Below are positions 28,111 to 37,414 of a DNA stretch of 64,000 bases, one piece after another. The notes beneath the pieces are model-generated. The model did not search any database, was not told the origin of the DNA, and worked only from the letters and a program-made list of their open reading frames with translations. A program made the translations under genes and the position numbers. The stretch is from UBA117 sp049975245 (lineage in GTDB: Archaea; Methanobacteriota; Methanobacteria; Methanobacteriales; Methanobacteriaceae), in the NCBI GenBank assembly GCA_049975245.1, contig JBNGDB010000002.1:1-64000 (forward strand). Direction: 5' to 3'. Positions within the stretch are counted from its first letter, which is position 1; every line of letters begins with the position of its first letter.

Positions 28111-29520
28111 TTAATATGTTTTAGCTATTAAAGTCTTGTATTTTGCCTTACTGCCACAGTTAATGCACTCACCATCTTTCTGATATTCTTCTTGTATCCC
28201 TAAAATATCCACATGCACCTTTTCTTCTAGATCTTTTCCACAAGTCTCCTGGCCACACCATAGAAATGAAACAATACCTCTATGTTCTTTGATTTGATTT
28301 TTTGCTTCTTCTACCGTTTTAACATCAACAATATGTTGATTAAATCTCTCTTCTGCTTCATTCTTCATATTTTCAGATATTTTAGTTAATAATTGCTTAA
28401 CTTGAGATGTTAAATCCTCATCAATTGGCAGTGACTCTTTTTCTAGATTATCTCTTCTAAATGCAACCAGAGTATTATTTTCTAAATCTCTGGGTCCTAG
28501 TTCTATGCGTAAAGGAATGCCCCTCATTTCCCATTCATAAAATTTCTTACCGGCTCTGATGTCACGGTCATCCAAGTAGACATTCAGATTTCCTTCTTTT
28601 TCTAGCAATTCTTTGATTTCTTCACAGTATTTTAATATTTTTTCAGCACCCTTTTTGAAGATGATTGGTACAATAACAACTTGATATGGTGCTACATTTG
28701 GGGTTAAGCACAGCCCCTTTTCATCCCCATGAATACCAATAACTGAAGCTATAATACGGTCAGATAATCCATATGATGTCTGGTAAACGTATTCATGTTC
28801 TCCAGAATCTGTTTCGTAGGTTATATCAAACGTCCGTGCAAAGGTTTGGCCCAAGTTATGTACAGTACCTATCTGTAAGGTCTTACCGTCAGGCATTATG
28901 GTGTCAAAAGCCATGGTATAATCTGCACCTGGGAATTTGTCCCACACAGGTCTCTGGGTAACTACGTAGGGTATGGCCAATGAATCGAAAAATCTTTTAT
29001 ATATTTCTATGGCGTCTTCAACCTGTTTTTCAGCTTCTTCTCTACTAGAATGAATAGTATGGGCTTCTTTAAATGTTGTTATCTCTCTAACTCTTATTAA
29101 GGGCCGTGTATGTTTTGTTTCGTACCGGAAGGTATTAACTATTTGATAGTACTTTAATGGCAAATCAGTGTGGGACCTAACCCATAATGAAAACATAGGA
29201 TACATTGCAGTTTCACTGGTGGGCCTAAGGGCTAATTTCTTATTCAATTTAGTTAAACCGCCATGAGTAACCCAGTAAACTTCAGATTCAAATCCCTTAA
29301 CGTGTATACCTTCTTTTGCAAGCTCATCTTCAGGAATTAGTAATGGGAATAATACTTCTTCATGTTCTTCGTCCAAGATATCTCTGAGTATGCTTAGTAC
29401 GTTTTTTCTTATTTTAAATCCTTGAGGCAGCCAAACATGCATCCCCTTAATTGGATAACGAATATCGATTATTTCTGCTTCTTCTAAAATATTATGAAAC
29501 CACTCACTGAATTCTGACAT
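28111..29520 (-). CDS. proS: Prolyl-tRNA synthetase, archaeal/eukaryal type
   Basis: 469 residues from ATG 29520 (GGTGAAATA upstream; an in-frame ATG at 29568 would add 16 residues). Class II motifs are present: motif 2 NTFRYETKHTRPLIRVREI, motif 3 region near GIHGDEKGLCLTP. The anticodon-binding domain (about 290-395) is followed by a C-terminal zinc domain (CGQETCGK and CINCGSKAKY) typical of the ProS3 type, which ends in Tyr. Divergent from egsA. Confidence 0.95.
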   Translation of the reverse strand: MSEFSEWFHNILEEAEIIDIRYPIKGMHVWLPQGFKIRKNVLSILRDILDEEHEEVLFPLLIPEDELAKEGIHVKGFESEVYWVTHGGLTKLNKKLALRPTSETAMYPMFSLWVRSHTDLPLKYYQIVNTFRYETKHTRPLIRVREITTFKEAHTIHSSREEAEKQVEDAIEIYKRFFDSLAIPYVVTQRPVWDKFPGADYTMAFDTIMPDGKTLQIGTVHNLGQTFARTFDITYETDSGEHEYVYQTSYGLSDRIIASVIGIHGDEKGLCLTPNVAPYQVVIVPIIFKKGAEKILKYCEEIKELLEKEGNLNVYLDDRDIRAGKKFYEWEMRGIPLRIELGPRDLENNTLVAFRRDNLEKESLPIDEDLTSQVKQLLTKISENMKNEAEERFNQHIVDVKTVEEAKNQIKEHRGIVSFLWCGQETCGKDLEEKVHVDILGIQEEYQKDGECINCGSKAKYKTLIAKTY

Positions 29521-29581
29521 TATTTCACCGTAAATATAATCGTAATACAAATTAATATAATATTTCAATTATTAAAACTTT

Positions 29582-29650
29582 AAATTGATATAAGTATTTC
29601 TTTTATTGGAACTTTACAAATTGATATAAGTATTTCTTTTATTGGAACTT
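29582..29650. repeat. Tandem 36-base duplication in the proS-egsA intergenic region
   Basis: A 33-base sequence (AAATTGATATAAGTATTTCT... to GGAACTT) occurs identically at 29582-29614 and 29618-29650. It lies about 60 bases upstream of the proS start and may duplicate promoter or operator sequence. Confidence 0.85.
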
Positions 29651-29841
29651 AAATAATATAAGATTATGTAGTATTGAAATTAAATAATAATTTGTAACAG
29701 TAGTATTTTAAGCATATTTTGTAGTTAGAAAATTTTAGAGAGGAAAAATTATAAATTTTCTTAGAATTTCTTAGATTAAAAACACAATTATTTTATTGAA
29801 GTATTTTTAAATTTATAATGATATATTTTGAAGGTAATAAA

Positions 29842-30885
29842 ATGGATACTAAAAAAATTCAATTCCCCCGGGAAATTCACACCGGTTCTGGAGTAATTAA
29901 TAAAACAGGAACTATATGTAAAGATCTTCGTTTTTCTGGTAAGGTTTTAGTGGTTACCGGACCCAAAACCCTTAAAATAGGGGGCGAAAAGGTAATGGAA
30001 AGCTTACAGAATGCAGGATTTGATTTAGATTCAGTAAAAATTTATGAAGCTTCTGAAAAAGCTGTTTCTAAGGTGGAAGATTTAATTGATAATTGTTCAG
30101 CTGTACTGGGTGTGGGAGGGGGTAAAGTTATTGATGTGGCAAAAATTGCATCCACTAAATCCAACGTCCATTTTATAAGTGTCCCCACTGCAGCTTCTCA
30201 CGACGGCATCGCATCTCCAAGAGCGTCTATTAGAAATAAAAAAGGTACAGTATCTCTACAAGCCCAACCACCGATTGGAGTTATTGCAGATACAGAGATT
30301 ATTAGTAAAGCACCTTTCAAACTTTTAGCTGCTGGATGTGGAGATATAATCTCAAATTATACTGCTATCATGGACTGGAAGTTAGCTAATAGGTTATTAA
30401 ATGAGTATTATAGTAGTTCTGCTTCTGCACTCTCTTTAATGACTGCAAAATTGATCATTAATTCTTCAGATGCTATAAAAGAGGGATTGGAGGAAAGTTC
30501 TAGAATGGTGGTAAAATCACTAATCAGTAGTGGTATTGCCATAAGTATTGCAGGCACCAGTAGGCCTGCAAGCGGTTCTGAACATAAATTCAGCCACGCA
30601 TTAGACGTAGTATGCCCTAAACCTGCATTACATGGAGAACAATGTGGTGTAGGTACAATAATGATGATGCATTTACACGGCGGTGATTGGAAGTTTATAA
30701 GAGATGCTTTAAAAAATTTAAAAGCCCCTACGACTGCCTATGAAATGGATATAGAACCTGAATATATTATTGAAGCATTAACTATAGCGCACAGTATTAG
30801 AAAAGAACGATATACTATATTAGGGGATCGTGGACTTACTAAGGAAGCTGCTGAGAAATTAGCTACTACTACTGGGGTGATTTAA
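29842..30885 (+). CDS. egsA: sn-Glycerol-1-phosphate dehydrogenase
   Basis: Reduces dihydroxyacetone phosphate to sn-glycerol-1-phosphate, setting the stereochemistry of archaeal membrane lipids. 347 residues from ATG 29842 (AAGGT upstream; an in-frame ATG at 29818 adds 8). Seen: GVGGGKVIDVAKIAS (NAD(P) site), PTAASHDGIASP, and the zinc ligands in AAGCGDIISNY, SGSEHKFSHA and ALHGEQCG. UPF0179 starts right after its stop. Confidence 0.95.
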   Translation: MDTKKIQFPREIHTGSGVINKTGTICKDLRFSGKVLVVTGPKTLKIGGEKVMESLQNAGFDLDSVKIYEASEKAVSKVEDLIDNCSAVLGVGGGKVIDVAKIASTKSNVHFISVPTAASHDGIASPRASIRNKKGTVSLQAQPPIGVIADTEIISKAPFKLLAAGCGDIISNYTAIMDWKLANRLLNEYYSSSASALSLMTAKLIINSSDAIKEGLEESSRMVVKSLISSGIAISIAGTSRPASGSEHKFSHALDVVCPKPALHGEQCGVGTIMMMHLHGGDWKFIRDALKNLKAPTTAYEMDIEPEYIIEALTIAHSIRKERYTILGDRGLTKEAAEKLATTTGVI

Positions 30886-31317
30886 ATGATAACACTTATT
30901 GGGCAAAATTTAGCAAAGAAAGGGACTCAATTTTTACATATCGGTGCTGCGAAGGAATGTGAAACTTGTCGTTTTAAGAATACTTGCATAGATTCCCTAG
31001 AAGTTGGTAGGATGTATATTGTGAAAAATGTTAAAGAAACACAGCATAACTGCCCTCTACATGAGGGAGGGAGAGTTAAAGTAGTAGAGGTAGAAAAAGC
31101 AGTTATTGATACTTTGGTAGATTCTAAAAAAGCTTTTGAAGGATCAATGTTGGTTTTTGAATTTCCTAATTGCGAAGAAGAATGTTTAATGAGAGATTTA
31201 TGTTTCCCAGAAGGTTTGAAAAGTGGGGATAAGTGTAAAATAATAAAAAATAAGGGAAAACCAAAAAATAAATGTATAAAAGGGTTTGATCTTACTAAAG
31301 TTAGTTTGAGCTTATGA
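30886..31317 (+). CDS. UPF0179 family protein
   Basis: 143 residues, conserved in euryarchaea, unknown function. It has eight or more Cys in pairs (CETCRFKNTC, CPLHEGG, CEEECLMRDLC, KCIKG), suggesting zinc or Fe-S binding. The ATG directly follows the egsA stop, and GGGGTGAT inside egsA is the ribosome site, so the two are coupled. Confidence 0.9.
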   Translation: MITLIGQNLAKKGTQFLHIGAAKECETCRFKNTCIDSLEVGRMYIVKNVKETQHNCPLHEGGRVKVVEVEKAVIDTLVDSKKAFEGSMLVFEFPNCEEECLMRDLCFPEGLKSGDKCKIIKNKGKPKNKCIKGFDLTKVSLSL

Positions 31318-31368
31318 ATTTAGAAGAACTTTCGATTAATTATTTTATTATGATAAGGAGTATTTATT

Positions 31369-32037
31369 ATGGATCAAAAAAGAATTGCTGCTTATGAAGC
31401 AGCCCAGATGATTGAAGATGGTAATGTGGTCGGTTTAGGTACTGGTTCAACCACTCATCATTTCATTAAAAAATTAGGTGAACGGATAAATAATGAAGAA
31501 ATAGAAATCATGGGAATTCCAACATCATACCAATCATTCTTCATAGCAAGAGACGCTAATATTCCTTTAACTACTCTGGAGGAACATGATATTGATATTG
31601 CCGTTGACGGGGCTGATGAAGTTGATCCTGATCTTAACCTAATTAAAGGGGGAGGAGCCGCCCATACTATGGAAAAGATAGTGGATGGTGCTGCAGATAA
31701 ATTTGTAGTGATCGTGGATGAATCAAAAATTGTTGAAAAATTAGGTAATTTCCCAGTGCCGGTCGAAGTAATACCCCTGGCCCTTAAAGTTGTTAAAAAT
31801 AAATTAAACGCATTTGATGGATTACCCTCTTTAAGAATGGCCGTTAAAAAGGACGGACCAGTAATAACCGATAATGGTAACTTCATCCTTGATGCTAAAT
31901 TTGATAAAATTGAAGACCCATCAACATTAGAAAAAGAGATAAATAACATACCTGGCGTGGTAGAAAACGGTATATTTTCTGGCATGGCCCATGAAGTTAT
32001 TATAGGAACTTCTGAAGGGTTAAAAAGATTAAAATAA
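31369..32037 (+). CDS. rpiA: Ribose-5-phosphate isomerase A
   Basis: Interconverts ribulose-5-P and ribose-5-P. 222 residues. Phosphate loop GLGTGSTTHHF (22-32), AVDGADEVDPDLNLIKGGG (catalytic Asp/Glu region, about 82-100), and FPVPVEVIP are all as in RpiA. AAGGAG precedes the ATG. Probably co-transcribed with egsA and UPF0179. Confidence 0.95.
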   Translation: MDQKRIAAYEAAQMIEDGNVVGLGTGSTTHHFIKKLGERINNEEIEIMGIPTSYQSFFIARDANIPLTTLEEHDIDIAVDGADEVDPDLNLIKGGGAAHTMEKIVDGAADKFVVIVDESKIVEKLGNFPVPVEVIPLALKVVKNKLNAFDGLPSLRMAVKKDGPVITDNGNFILDAKFDKIEDPSTLEKEINNIPGVVENGIFSGMAHEVIIGTSEGLKRLK

Positions 32038-32147
32038 ATTATTATTTTTAGTTTCGAAATAATTTTTTTTTATATTTGTTTAGGATAGTTTAGAAATTAA
32101 ATTTTTTTAATAATTGGTAGGATATTTTTTTTAATTTAATTTACTTT

Positions 32148-32354
32148 TTAAAACTCTATGGATATAATATATTTAAATGGGATAAGAACTGATGTTTTAT
32201 CTTTACCGCCCCTTAATTTTAAATCTAATATAAGATAATCCTTTTTTACCAATTTAACTTCACCATAATATGTTTTTCCCGGCATTATGGTTATGGTTAT
32301 ATAATCCCCTTCAGCGGTTTTAAGAGTGTCTGCAATATCTGCACTGAAAATCAT
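32148..32354 (-). CDS. Small beta-barrel protein, possibly Sm-like
   Basis: 68 residues, mostly alternating hydrophobic strands (YITITIMPGKTYYGEVKLVK, then YLILDLKLR and VLIPFKYIISIEF), the pattern of a five-strand SH3/Sm barrel. The 'G.....V......Y..L.' order resembles Sm1 but no clear Sm2 motif is seen. GAGGTAAAAA precedes the ATG. RNA binding is possible; uncertain. Confidence 0.55.
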   Translation of the reverse strand: MIFSADIADTLKTAEGDYITITIMPGKTYYGEVKLVKKDYLILDLKLRGGKDKTSVLIPFKYIISIEF

Positions 32355-32437
32355 TTTTTACCTCAATATTATCTATTAGTCTTGATCTTCTATTTAGACA
32401 TAAAGTTTAATGGATTTATAAATTTTAGAGTAAAATT

Positions 32438-33064
32438 CTATCTTGATCTTAATAGGATGATTATTATAATAATTAAAATTACCACAATCCCAGTAATTAA
32501 CCACCAATAGTCATTTAGATTAAATTCTTCTCTTGAAGGTTCAGGTAAGACATTTTGGTTATTAATAATTTCATCTTGTTTAGAACCATCTTCAAATGTG
32601 TAAACAATTTTTGATTTTTTGATTTCCAGATTTGTTGAATTTAATTCTTCGATCTCTAAGATTATAGTTGCTTCTTTCAATGGATTGCTTATTTTAACAT
32701 TACCAAAACTTCCATCAAGGGTAATATTTGATTTTATCAATTGATTATTATTCTGGAAAAATGCTTCAACCTCTTCTGAAGTACCATTAACGATATTTTG
32801 ATTAAAATCTGTTTTTTTAATGGCATATATAGTAGCTGAACTAAGTTTATAAAAGCTAAATTCGCTAGAATTTATAATTTGAATATTTGGCGAGGGAGTA
32901 CCCCTTAACAAGAAGATATAATCTGGAAAATCGTTAATATTAGAAATTTGATATTTAAGATTAACATCTTTCATACCCGGTTCTACAACATCAGCATAGG
33001 CGATAGAACTGGAACTTAATAATGAGATCAAAAATAAGATAAAAAATAGAGTTTTATATTTCAT
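32438..33064 (-). CDS. Exported protein with C-terminal membrane anchor
   Basis: 208 residues: signal peptide (about 3-24), exported beta-rich domain with several Asn-x-Ser/Thr sites, and a C-terminal helix (about 186-204) ending in basic RSR, the form of an archaeal cell-surface-anchored protein. Not recognised. No strong ribosome site precedes the ATG. Confidence 0.6.
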   Translation of the reverse strand: MKYKTLFFILFLISLLSSSSIAYADVVEPGMKDVNLKYQISNINDFPDYIFLLRGTPSPNIQIINSSEFSFYKLSSATIYAIKKTDFNQNIVNGTSEEVEAFFQNNNQLIKSNITLDGSFGNVKISNPLKEATIILEIEELNSTNLEIKKSKIVYTFEDGSKQDEIINNQNVLPEPSREEFNLNDYWWLITGIVVILIIIIIILLRSR

Positions 33065-33226
33065 AAAGGTATTATTCTCTTAAATTATTAAAAAAGTTAT
33101 CTATATTTCTAATATTTCAAACATTATAAAAAATAAATATTCTCTCCTCACCATTTTTAAGGTAAAATGATAATATCAACCATAAAAAAATCACCAATAT
33201 AATTCTTATTAACAATCACGGCTATT

Positions 33227-34027
33227 TTAATTTATTTTTTTAATAAATGATGTTAAAACAAATGCTAATCCCAAAACTATTACAATAGTAGCCCCTGAGG
33301 CAAGATTAAAAATATAGGATGACCATAATCCGATAAACGTTAATATTATTCCAGTTAATGTTGAGTATGCCATTAATTTATTGATATTATGTGTGAAATT
33401 CTTACTGATGGCTGCCGGTATGGTTAACAGAGCTATTATCAATATAATTCCCACAGCTTTTATTAAAACCACTACACTCAGAGCCACCAGACATAAAAGT
33501 AATAGGTACATGATATCCGAGGGTATACCCACTACCTTGGAAAATTCTTCGTCAAAAGATATGGCTGTAAATTCTCTACGAAAAAGAAATACAGTAAAAA
33601 TAATAATTACATCCAGAATTAACATTATTATTAGATCTGATCCTGGAACAGTCAATATACTTCCAAACAAGTAACTTAACAAGTCTGGTGCGTATCCTGG
33701 ACTTAAATTAACAAAAAGAATACCTAATGCCATTCCTACAGACCATAAAATTCCAATTGCTGTGTCTTCGCTAACTTCAACCTTTTTACTTAAGGCCCCG
33801 ATACTTAATGCCGATAGAATACTGAATGGAATGGCGGTAATAATTGGATTTATACCCAGTAAATATCCTAATCCTATACCTCCAAAGGCGGCGTGGGAGA
33901 TCCCTCCACTTATAAAAACAATTTTTTTTATAACAACATAGGTCCCAACTATTCCGCAGGCAATGCTCACCAGGATTGCAGCTATAAATGCATTCTGCAT
34001 AAATCCGTATTGAAGAATTTCCAACAT
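33227..34027 (-). CDS. znuB: Zinc/manganese ABC transporter permease
   Basis: 266 residues, about eight helices, of the ZnuB/MntB family: GGISHAAFGGIGLGYL and, near the end, KAVGIILIIALLTIPAA (metal permease signature). GAGGAAACGCAG precedes the ATG. Third gene of znuA-znuC-znuB on the minus strand. Metal choice between Zn and Mn cannot be settled from sequence alone. Confidence 0.9.
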   Translation of the reverse strand: MLEILQYGFMQNAFIAAILVSIACGIVGTYVVIKKIVFISGGISHAAFGGIGLGYLLGINPIITAIPFSILSALSIGALSKKVEVSEDTAIGILWSVGMALGILFVNLSPGYAPDLLSYLFGSILTVPGSDLIIMLILDVIIIFTVFLFRREFTAISFDEEFSKVVGIPSDIMYLLLLCLVALSVVVLIKAVGIILIIALLTIPAAISKNFTHNINKLMAYSTLTGIILTFIGLWSSYIFNLASGATIVIVLGLAFVLTSFIKKIN

Positions 34028-34151
34028 CTGCGTTTCCTCAAGTATAATATAGCATCCTCATGTATTAGGTAAATATAAATTTTAAATTTTTCAGGATTTT
34101 AGATTTTATTAACCGTATTTCAGAAATTAAGTTTTAATATATCTCTAATTA

Positions 34152-34931
34152 TTATTTAGATTTATCATGATTGTTCTTATTGTTTTCATGTTCCTCTAGA
34201 ACTCGGTGAGGTATACCATGGGCAATTAACTCCACCGGACATTGGTAAACATCACCCAAAGCTTTAACTGCTATTTCAGGGGTGCCGTGACAGAATAATT
34301 TACGGTTTAAGCATGCAATTTTTTCAACATATGCTGAAACAACCCCAACATCATGGGTTACCAGTATTATTGTCATATCTTTGTTTATTCTTGCTAAAAG
34401 TTTATAAAATTCGTTTTGCATTTCTGGATCTATGCTGGCCATAGGCTCGTCTAATAGGAGCAGTTTAGGTTCTCTAACAATAGTTCTTGCTATAAAAACC
34501 CTTTGTATTTGACCCCCGGACAGTTTACCAATTTGACGATCCTTATACTCTTCCATTTTAACAGTTTTTAACGCTTTTAAAACAGCTAATTTGTCTTCTT
34601 GAGAATAATCATTGAATAATCCATTATATCTTCCCATTAAGACACATTCAAACACGTTCATGGGAAATTTATGATCAAAGTAAGTATGCTGTGGTAAATA
34701 TCCTATTTTGTCCCGGGCATCCTCCGGTTTTTTATCTAGAACTTTCACACTACCAGTATCAGGTGAAATTAATCCTAAGATAATCTTTAATAAAGTACTT
34801 TTCCCCCCACCGTTAGGACCTATTATTGCAAGAAATTCATTTTTTTCAATTGAAAGATTAATATTAGACAAAATAGGAGCCTTATTATAATTCAGGGAAA
34901 CATTACTTATTTCAACAACATTTTCTGTCAT
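34152..34931 (-). CDS. znuC: Zinc/manganese ABC transporter ATPase
   Basis: 259 residues. Walker A GPNGGGKS (38-45), Q-loop YLPQHTYFDHKFPMNVFE, signature LSGGQIQRVFIAR, Walker B LLLLDEPMASID, and H-loop VTHDVG, all typical of ZnuC/MntA-type ATPases. It lies 9 bases after znuA and 124 bases before znuB. The short His/Asn-rich C-terminus (EEHENNKNNHDKSK) could bind metal. Confidence 0.92.
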   Translation of the reverse strand: MTENVVEISNVSLNYNKAPILSNINLSIEKNEFLAIIGPNGGGKSTLLKIILGLISPDTGSVKVLDKKPEDARDKIGYLPQHTYFDHKFPMNVFECVLMGRYNGLFNDYSQEDKLAVLKALKTVKMEEYKDRQIGKLSGGQIQRVFIARTIVREPKLLLLDEPMASIDPEMQNEFYKLLARINKDMTIILVTHDVGVVSAYVEKIACLNRKLFCHGTPEIAVKALGDVYQCPVELIAHGIPHRVLEEHENNKNNHDKSK

Positions 34932-34940
34932 ATTCTGCCT

Positions 34941-35846
34941 TTAGGAATTTTTAAATGCTTCAACAACCTGGTATAAATTTTCCACATAATTTTTGGCTAA
35001 TGGATCAATTTTAACCACTTTACCATCGATATTGTTAGCAATAACTTCTGCGCTTTGTGAACTGAATTGGGGGGATACAAAGATTACTGTAATGTTTTCT
35101 TCACGTGCTTGTTTTATTAAACTTGCTATACCTTGTGGAGTGGGTTCTTTTCCTTCATTTTGAATTGCAATCTGTTTCAGAGAGTAATCACGGCAAAAAT
35201 AAGCCCATGCGGGATGGTAGACCATGATATTTCTATTAGTTTTATTTTCAAGACTTTTAGATATATCCGAATCTAATTCATCCAACTCTTTTATATAATT
35301 GTCCTTATTTACTCGGTAATATTCTCGGTTAACAGGATCAATTTCAGCTAACTTTTGATAAATATTCTCCACCATAATTTTAGCATTTCTAGGTGAAACC
35401 CATACATGGGGGTCTGTGCTAGATCCGTGAATGTCACCTTCCGAGGATTGGTTGTCTTCAATAAATACTATATTTTCTGAACTATTTACAACTTCCATAT
35501 CATGGTTCATAGAGGTGAATTTATCCATCCAAACTAATTCAAAGTCAATTCCCGATCCTACCATAATATATAAATCTGCAGAACTTAATTCTTTTAACTG
35601 TTCGGGCACTGGTTCGTAGGTATGGGGATCTGCACCAGGAGGTACCATGGTTGTTACTTTTACTTTATCTCCACCAACTTTTTCCACAAATTCTGCCAAG
35701 GGGAGTATTGAAACTATCACTCCCATTTTATTATCTGAATCGGACTGGTTAATACTGGGGGATGAGGAGTAATAAACAATAAAAACAGAAATAATAACTA
35801 TGAAAACCACTAACAAGACTAATAATCTTTTAACCAGTTGTTTCAT
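34941..35846 (-). CDS. znuA: Zinc/manganese ABC transporter substrate-binding protein
   Basis: 301 residues with an N-terminal helix (about 8-28) for export. Cluster A-I features: VVSILPLAEFVEKVGGD-type start, the metal ligand in GADPHTYEP, a second in TDPHVWVSPRNA, and HPAWAYFCRDY. A short acidic/His loop before the second ligand (EGDIHGSSTD) is like the His-rich loop of ZnuA but small. A dead NikR-like regulator gene lies directly upstream on the opposite strand. Confidence 0.9.
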   Translation of the reverse strand: MKQLVKRLLVLLVVFIVIISVFIVYYSSSPSINQSDSDNKMGVIVSILPLAEFVEKVGGDKVKVTTMVPPGADPHTYEPVPEQLKELSSADLYIMVGSGIDFELVWMDKFTSMNHDMEVVNSSENIVFIEDNQSSEGDIHGSSTDPHVWVSPRNAKIMVENIYQKLAEIDPVNREYYRVNKDNYIKELDELDSDISKSLENKTNRNIMVYHPAWAYFCRDYSLKQIAIQNEGKEPTPQGIASLIKQAREENITVIFVSPQFSSQSAEVIANNIDGKVVKIDPLAKNYVENLYQVVEAFKNS

Positions 35847-35941
35847 TGTTATAGTATGTGATTATTAATATTTAAATATTATCTTAATAAATTTTTTGAA
35901 AATCGATATATTAACTTATTAATTTATATATTCACCTGCCA

Positions 35942-36306
35942 ATTAGGAGTGTTTCATTAAACGAAAAACTCCTGAATGAATTGGATGAACTACAAGAGGA
36001 GTTAGGATTTTATGGTAGATCAGAAATTACTAGAACAGGCGCCAGAATGCTTCTGGGAAATAACATGGAAAAAAAGCTTTGAAAGGAAAAATCAATTCAA
36101 TACTAGTTTGAATCCGTCCACAGGAATGGGAAGAGTAGGTAAAGTAAATAAAACATGATTTTGAAGATATAATAAATACCCAGATCCACAGCCACCTCAA
36201 GAATAGCAAGTTTTTAGAATTATTTATTATAGATTGAATAGGTCAGCGATGAACGAATAATCTGGTATTTTCAAAACTTGCCTTAAGATGGACTATGTTA
36301 AATTAA
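35942..36306 (+). pseudogene. NikR/CopG-type metal regulator, inactivated
   Basis: Readable pieces cover a full ~120-codon NikR-like protein. SVSLNEKLLNELDELQEE and GFYGRSEITRTGARMLL form the ribbon-helix-helix domain. After a frame change, KALKGKINSILV, then HDFEDIINTQIHSHLKN and FLELFIID match the metal-binding ACT-like domain, and LVFSKLALRWTML the end. It has no start codon (ATT where ATG is expected), one frameshift, and at least five in-frame stops. Divergent from znuA, which it may once have regulated. Confidence 0.75.
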
Positions 36307-36358
36307 TAGTTGTTTAATCTTATTTGAAAGATTTTGACTTTAGATATCTCTAAAAATT

Positions 36359-36706
36359 TCAAAATTCATCCTCAATAGAACAATATTTATGGTGACATAT
36401 ACCCACTACTTTTGAAACATCCAATACAAATGCTAATCCTTTTCCAGGCTCTTCTAGGTGTCCTGCTTCCATAATAGCTTCAAGAACTGCATCTACTTGT
36501 GACTTTTTAATTAGGATCATTATTATCTCTTTGGCAGGTTCAATAGGTATTCCCAGAATCTTTTCATGTTCATGTATTCCAGTTCCTCTGCCAAAAAATA
36601 CGGTACCACCTTCAGCTCCTGCTTCCTGAGCTTTTTTCAGGATATCAGTTCCTTTTTCAGCCTCTACGATGGCGAATATTATCTGGAAATTGTCTTGTTT
36701 ACTCAA
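36359..36706 (-). CDS. PII-like (GlnB-related) protein
   Basis: About 115 residues from TTG 36706, which overlaps the TGA of the upstream DUF1538 gene and follows AAGGAGG at 8 bases. The fold order is PII-like: FQIIFAIVEAEKGTDILKKA, a T-loop-like GAEGGTVFFGRGTG, IPIEPAKEIIMILIKK, and a C-terminal C/H cluster (VVGICHHKYC) not typical of GlnB. Such proteins accompany DUF1538 genes and may gate them. The ligand is unknown. Confidence 0.75.
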   Translation of the reverse strand: MSKQDNFQIIFAIVEAEKGTDILKKAQEAGAEGGTVFFGRGTGIHEHEKILGIPIEPAKEIIMILIKKSQVDAVLEAIMEAGHLEEPGKGLAFVLDVSKVVGICHHKYCSIEDEF

Positions 36707-37413
36707 ATTTTCATCCTCCTTTTCAGTAAAATGCCGAATATTAGTATAAACATAATGGGACACATGGCTATCACTCCAATGGTTCCCAGTCCAAAAACAC
36801 CTGATCTATCTCCCAGCACATTAATGGCAATACTGGTTATTATGGGCAGGGCAAAGGTCACCACCACAGGACCGGTGGCCACAGCCCCCGAATCAAATGC
36901 TATTGGAATTATATCACGTGGTGCTATGTAAGTTAAAATCATTATTAAAATATACCCTGGTATTAAGATGTAGCCTATGGATATTTCAAAGTAGATCCGT
37001 AATACAATAAGAAGTAGTGAAACTCCAACTCCCAGGGCAATTATGGGAGTTATGTACTTCTTTCTTAGAAAACCAGACGAAACATTTTCAATTTCGTAGG
37101 CCAGTAAACTTACTGCTGGTTCAGCAAAAATTACGATAATTCCAACTATAAATATGATAAAAATAACCAGTAACTGATTAGTCCCTGATAAAACAGCCCC
37201 GATCTTCTCACCCATGGGAATTAAACTAATACGAACTCCTAACATGAAGAGGAAAAATCCCATGGTGGTCATGAATACACCTACTATAATGCTCCTGGCA
37301 TTGGCTGGAACTTTTTTCAGAACAAATAATTGGAAAAAGACAAAAAGCACTACCACTGGAATTATTGCTTCGATAACCTCTATAAAAATTTTTAGAGGTA
37401 AATTGAGATCCAT
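36703..37413 (-). CDS. DUF1538 membrane protein (copy 2)
   Basis: 236 residues, about seven helices. Conserved DUF1538 blocks: LGVRISLIPMGEKIGAVL, FAEPAVSLLAYEIENV, and AFDSGAVATGPVVVTFALP. It starts 1 base after the upstream paralogue's stop. Substrate unknown; the charged motifs within helices suggest a transporter. Confidence 0.85.
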   Translation of the reverse strand: MDLNLPLKIFIEVIEAIIPVVVLFVFFQLFVLKKVPANARSIIVGVFMTTMGFFLFMLGVRISLIPMGEKIGAVLSGTNQLLVIFIIFIVGIIVIFAEPAVSLLAYEIENVSSGFLRKKYITPIIALGVGVSLLLIVLRIYFEISIGYILIPGYILIMILTYIAPRDIIPIAFDSGAVATGPVVVTFALPIITSIAINVLGDRSGVFGLGTIGVIAMCPIMFILIFGILLKRRMKI

Positions 37414-37414
37414 T

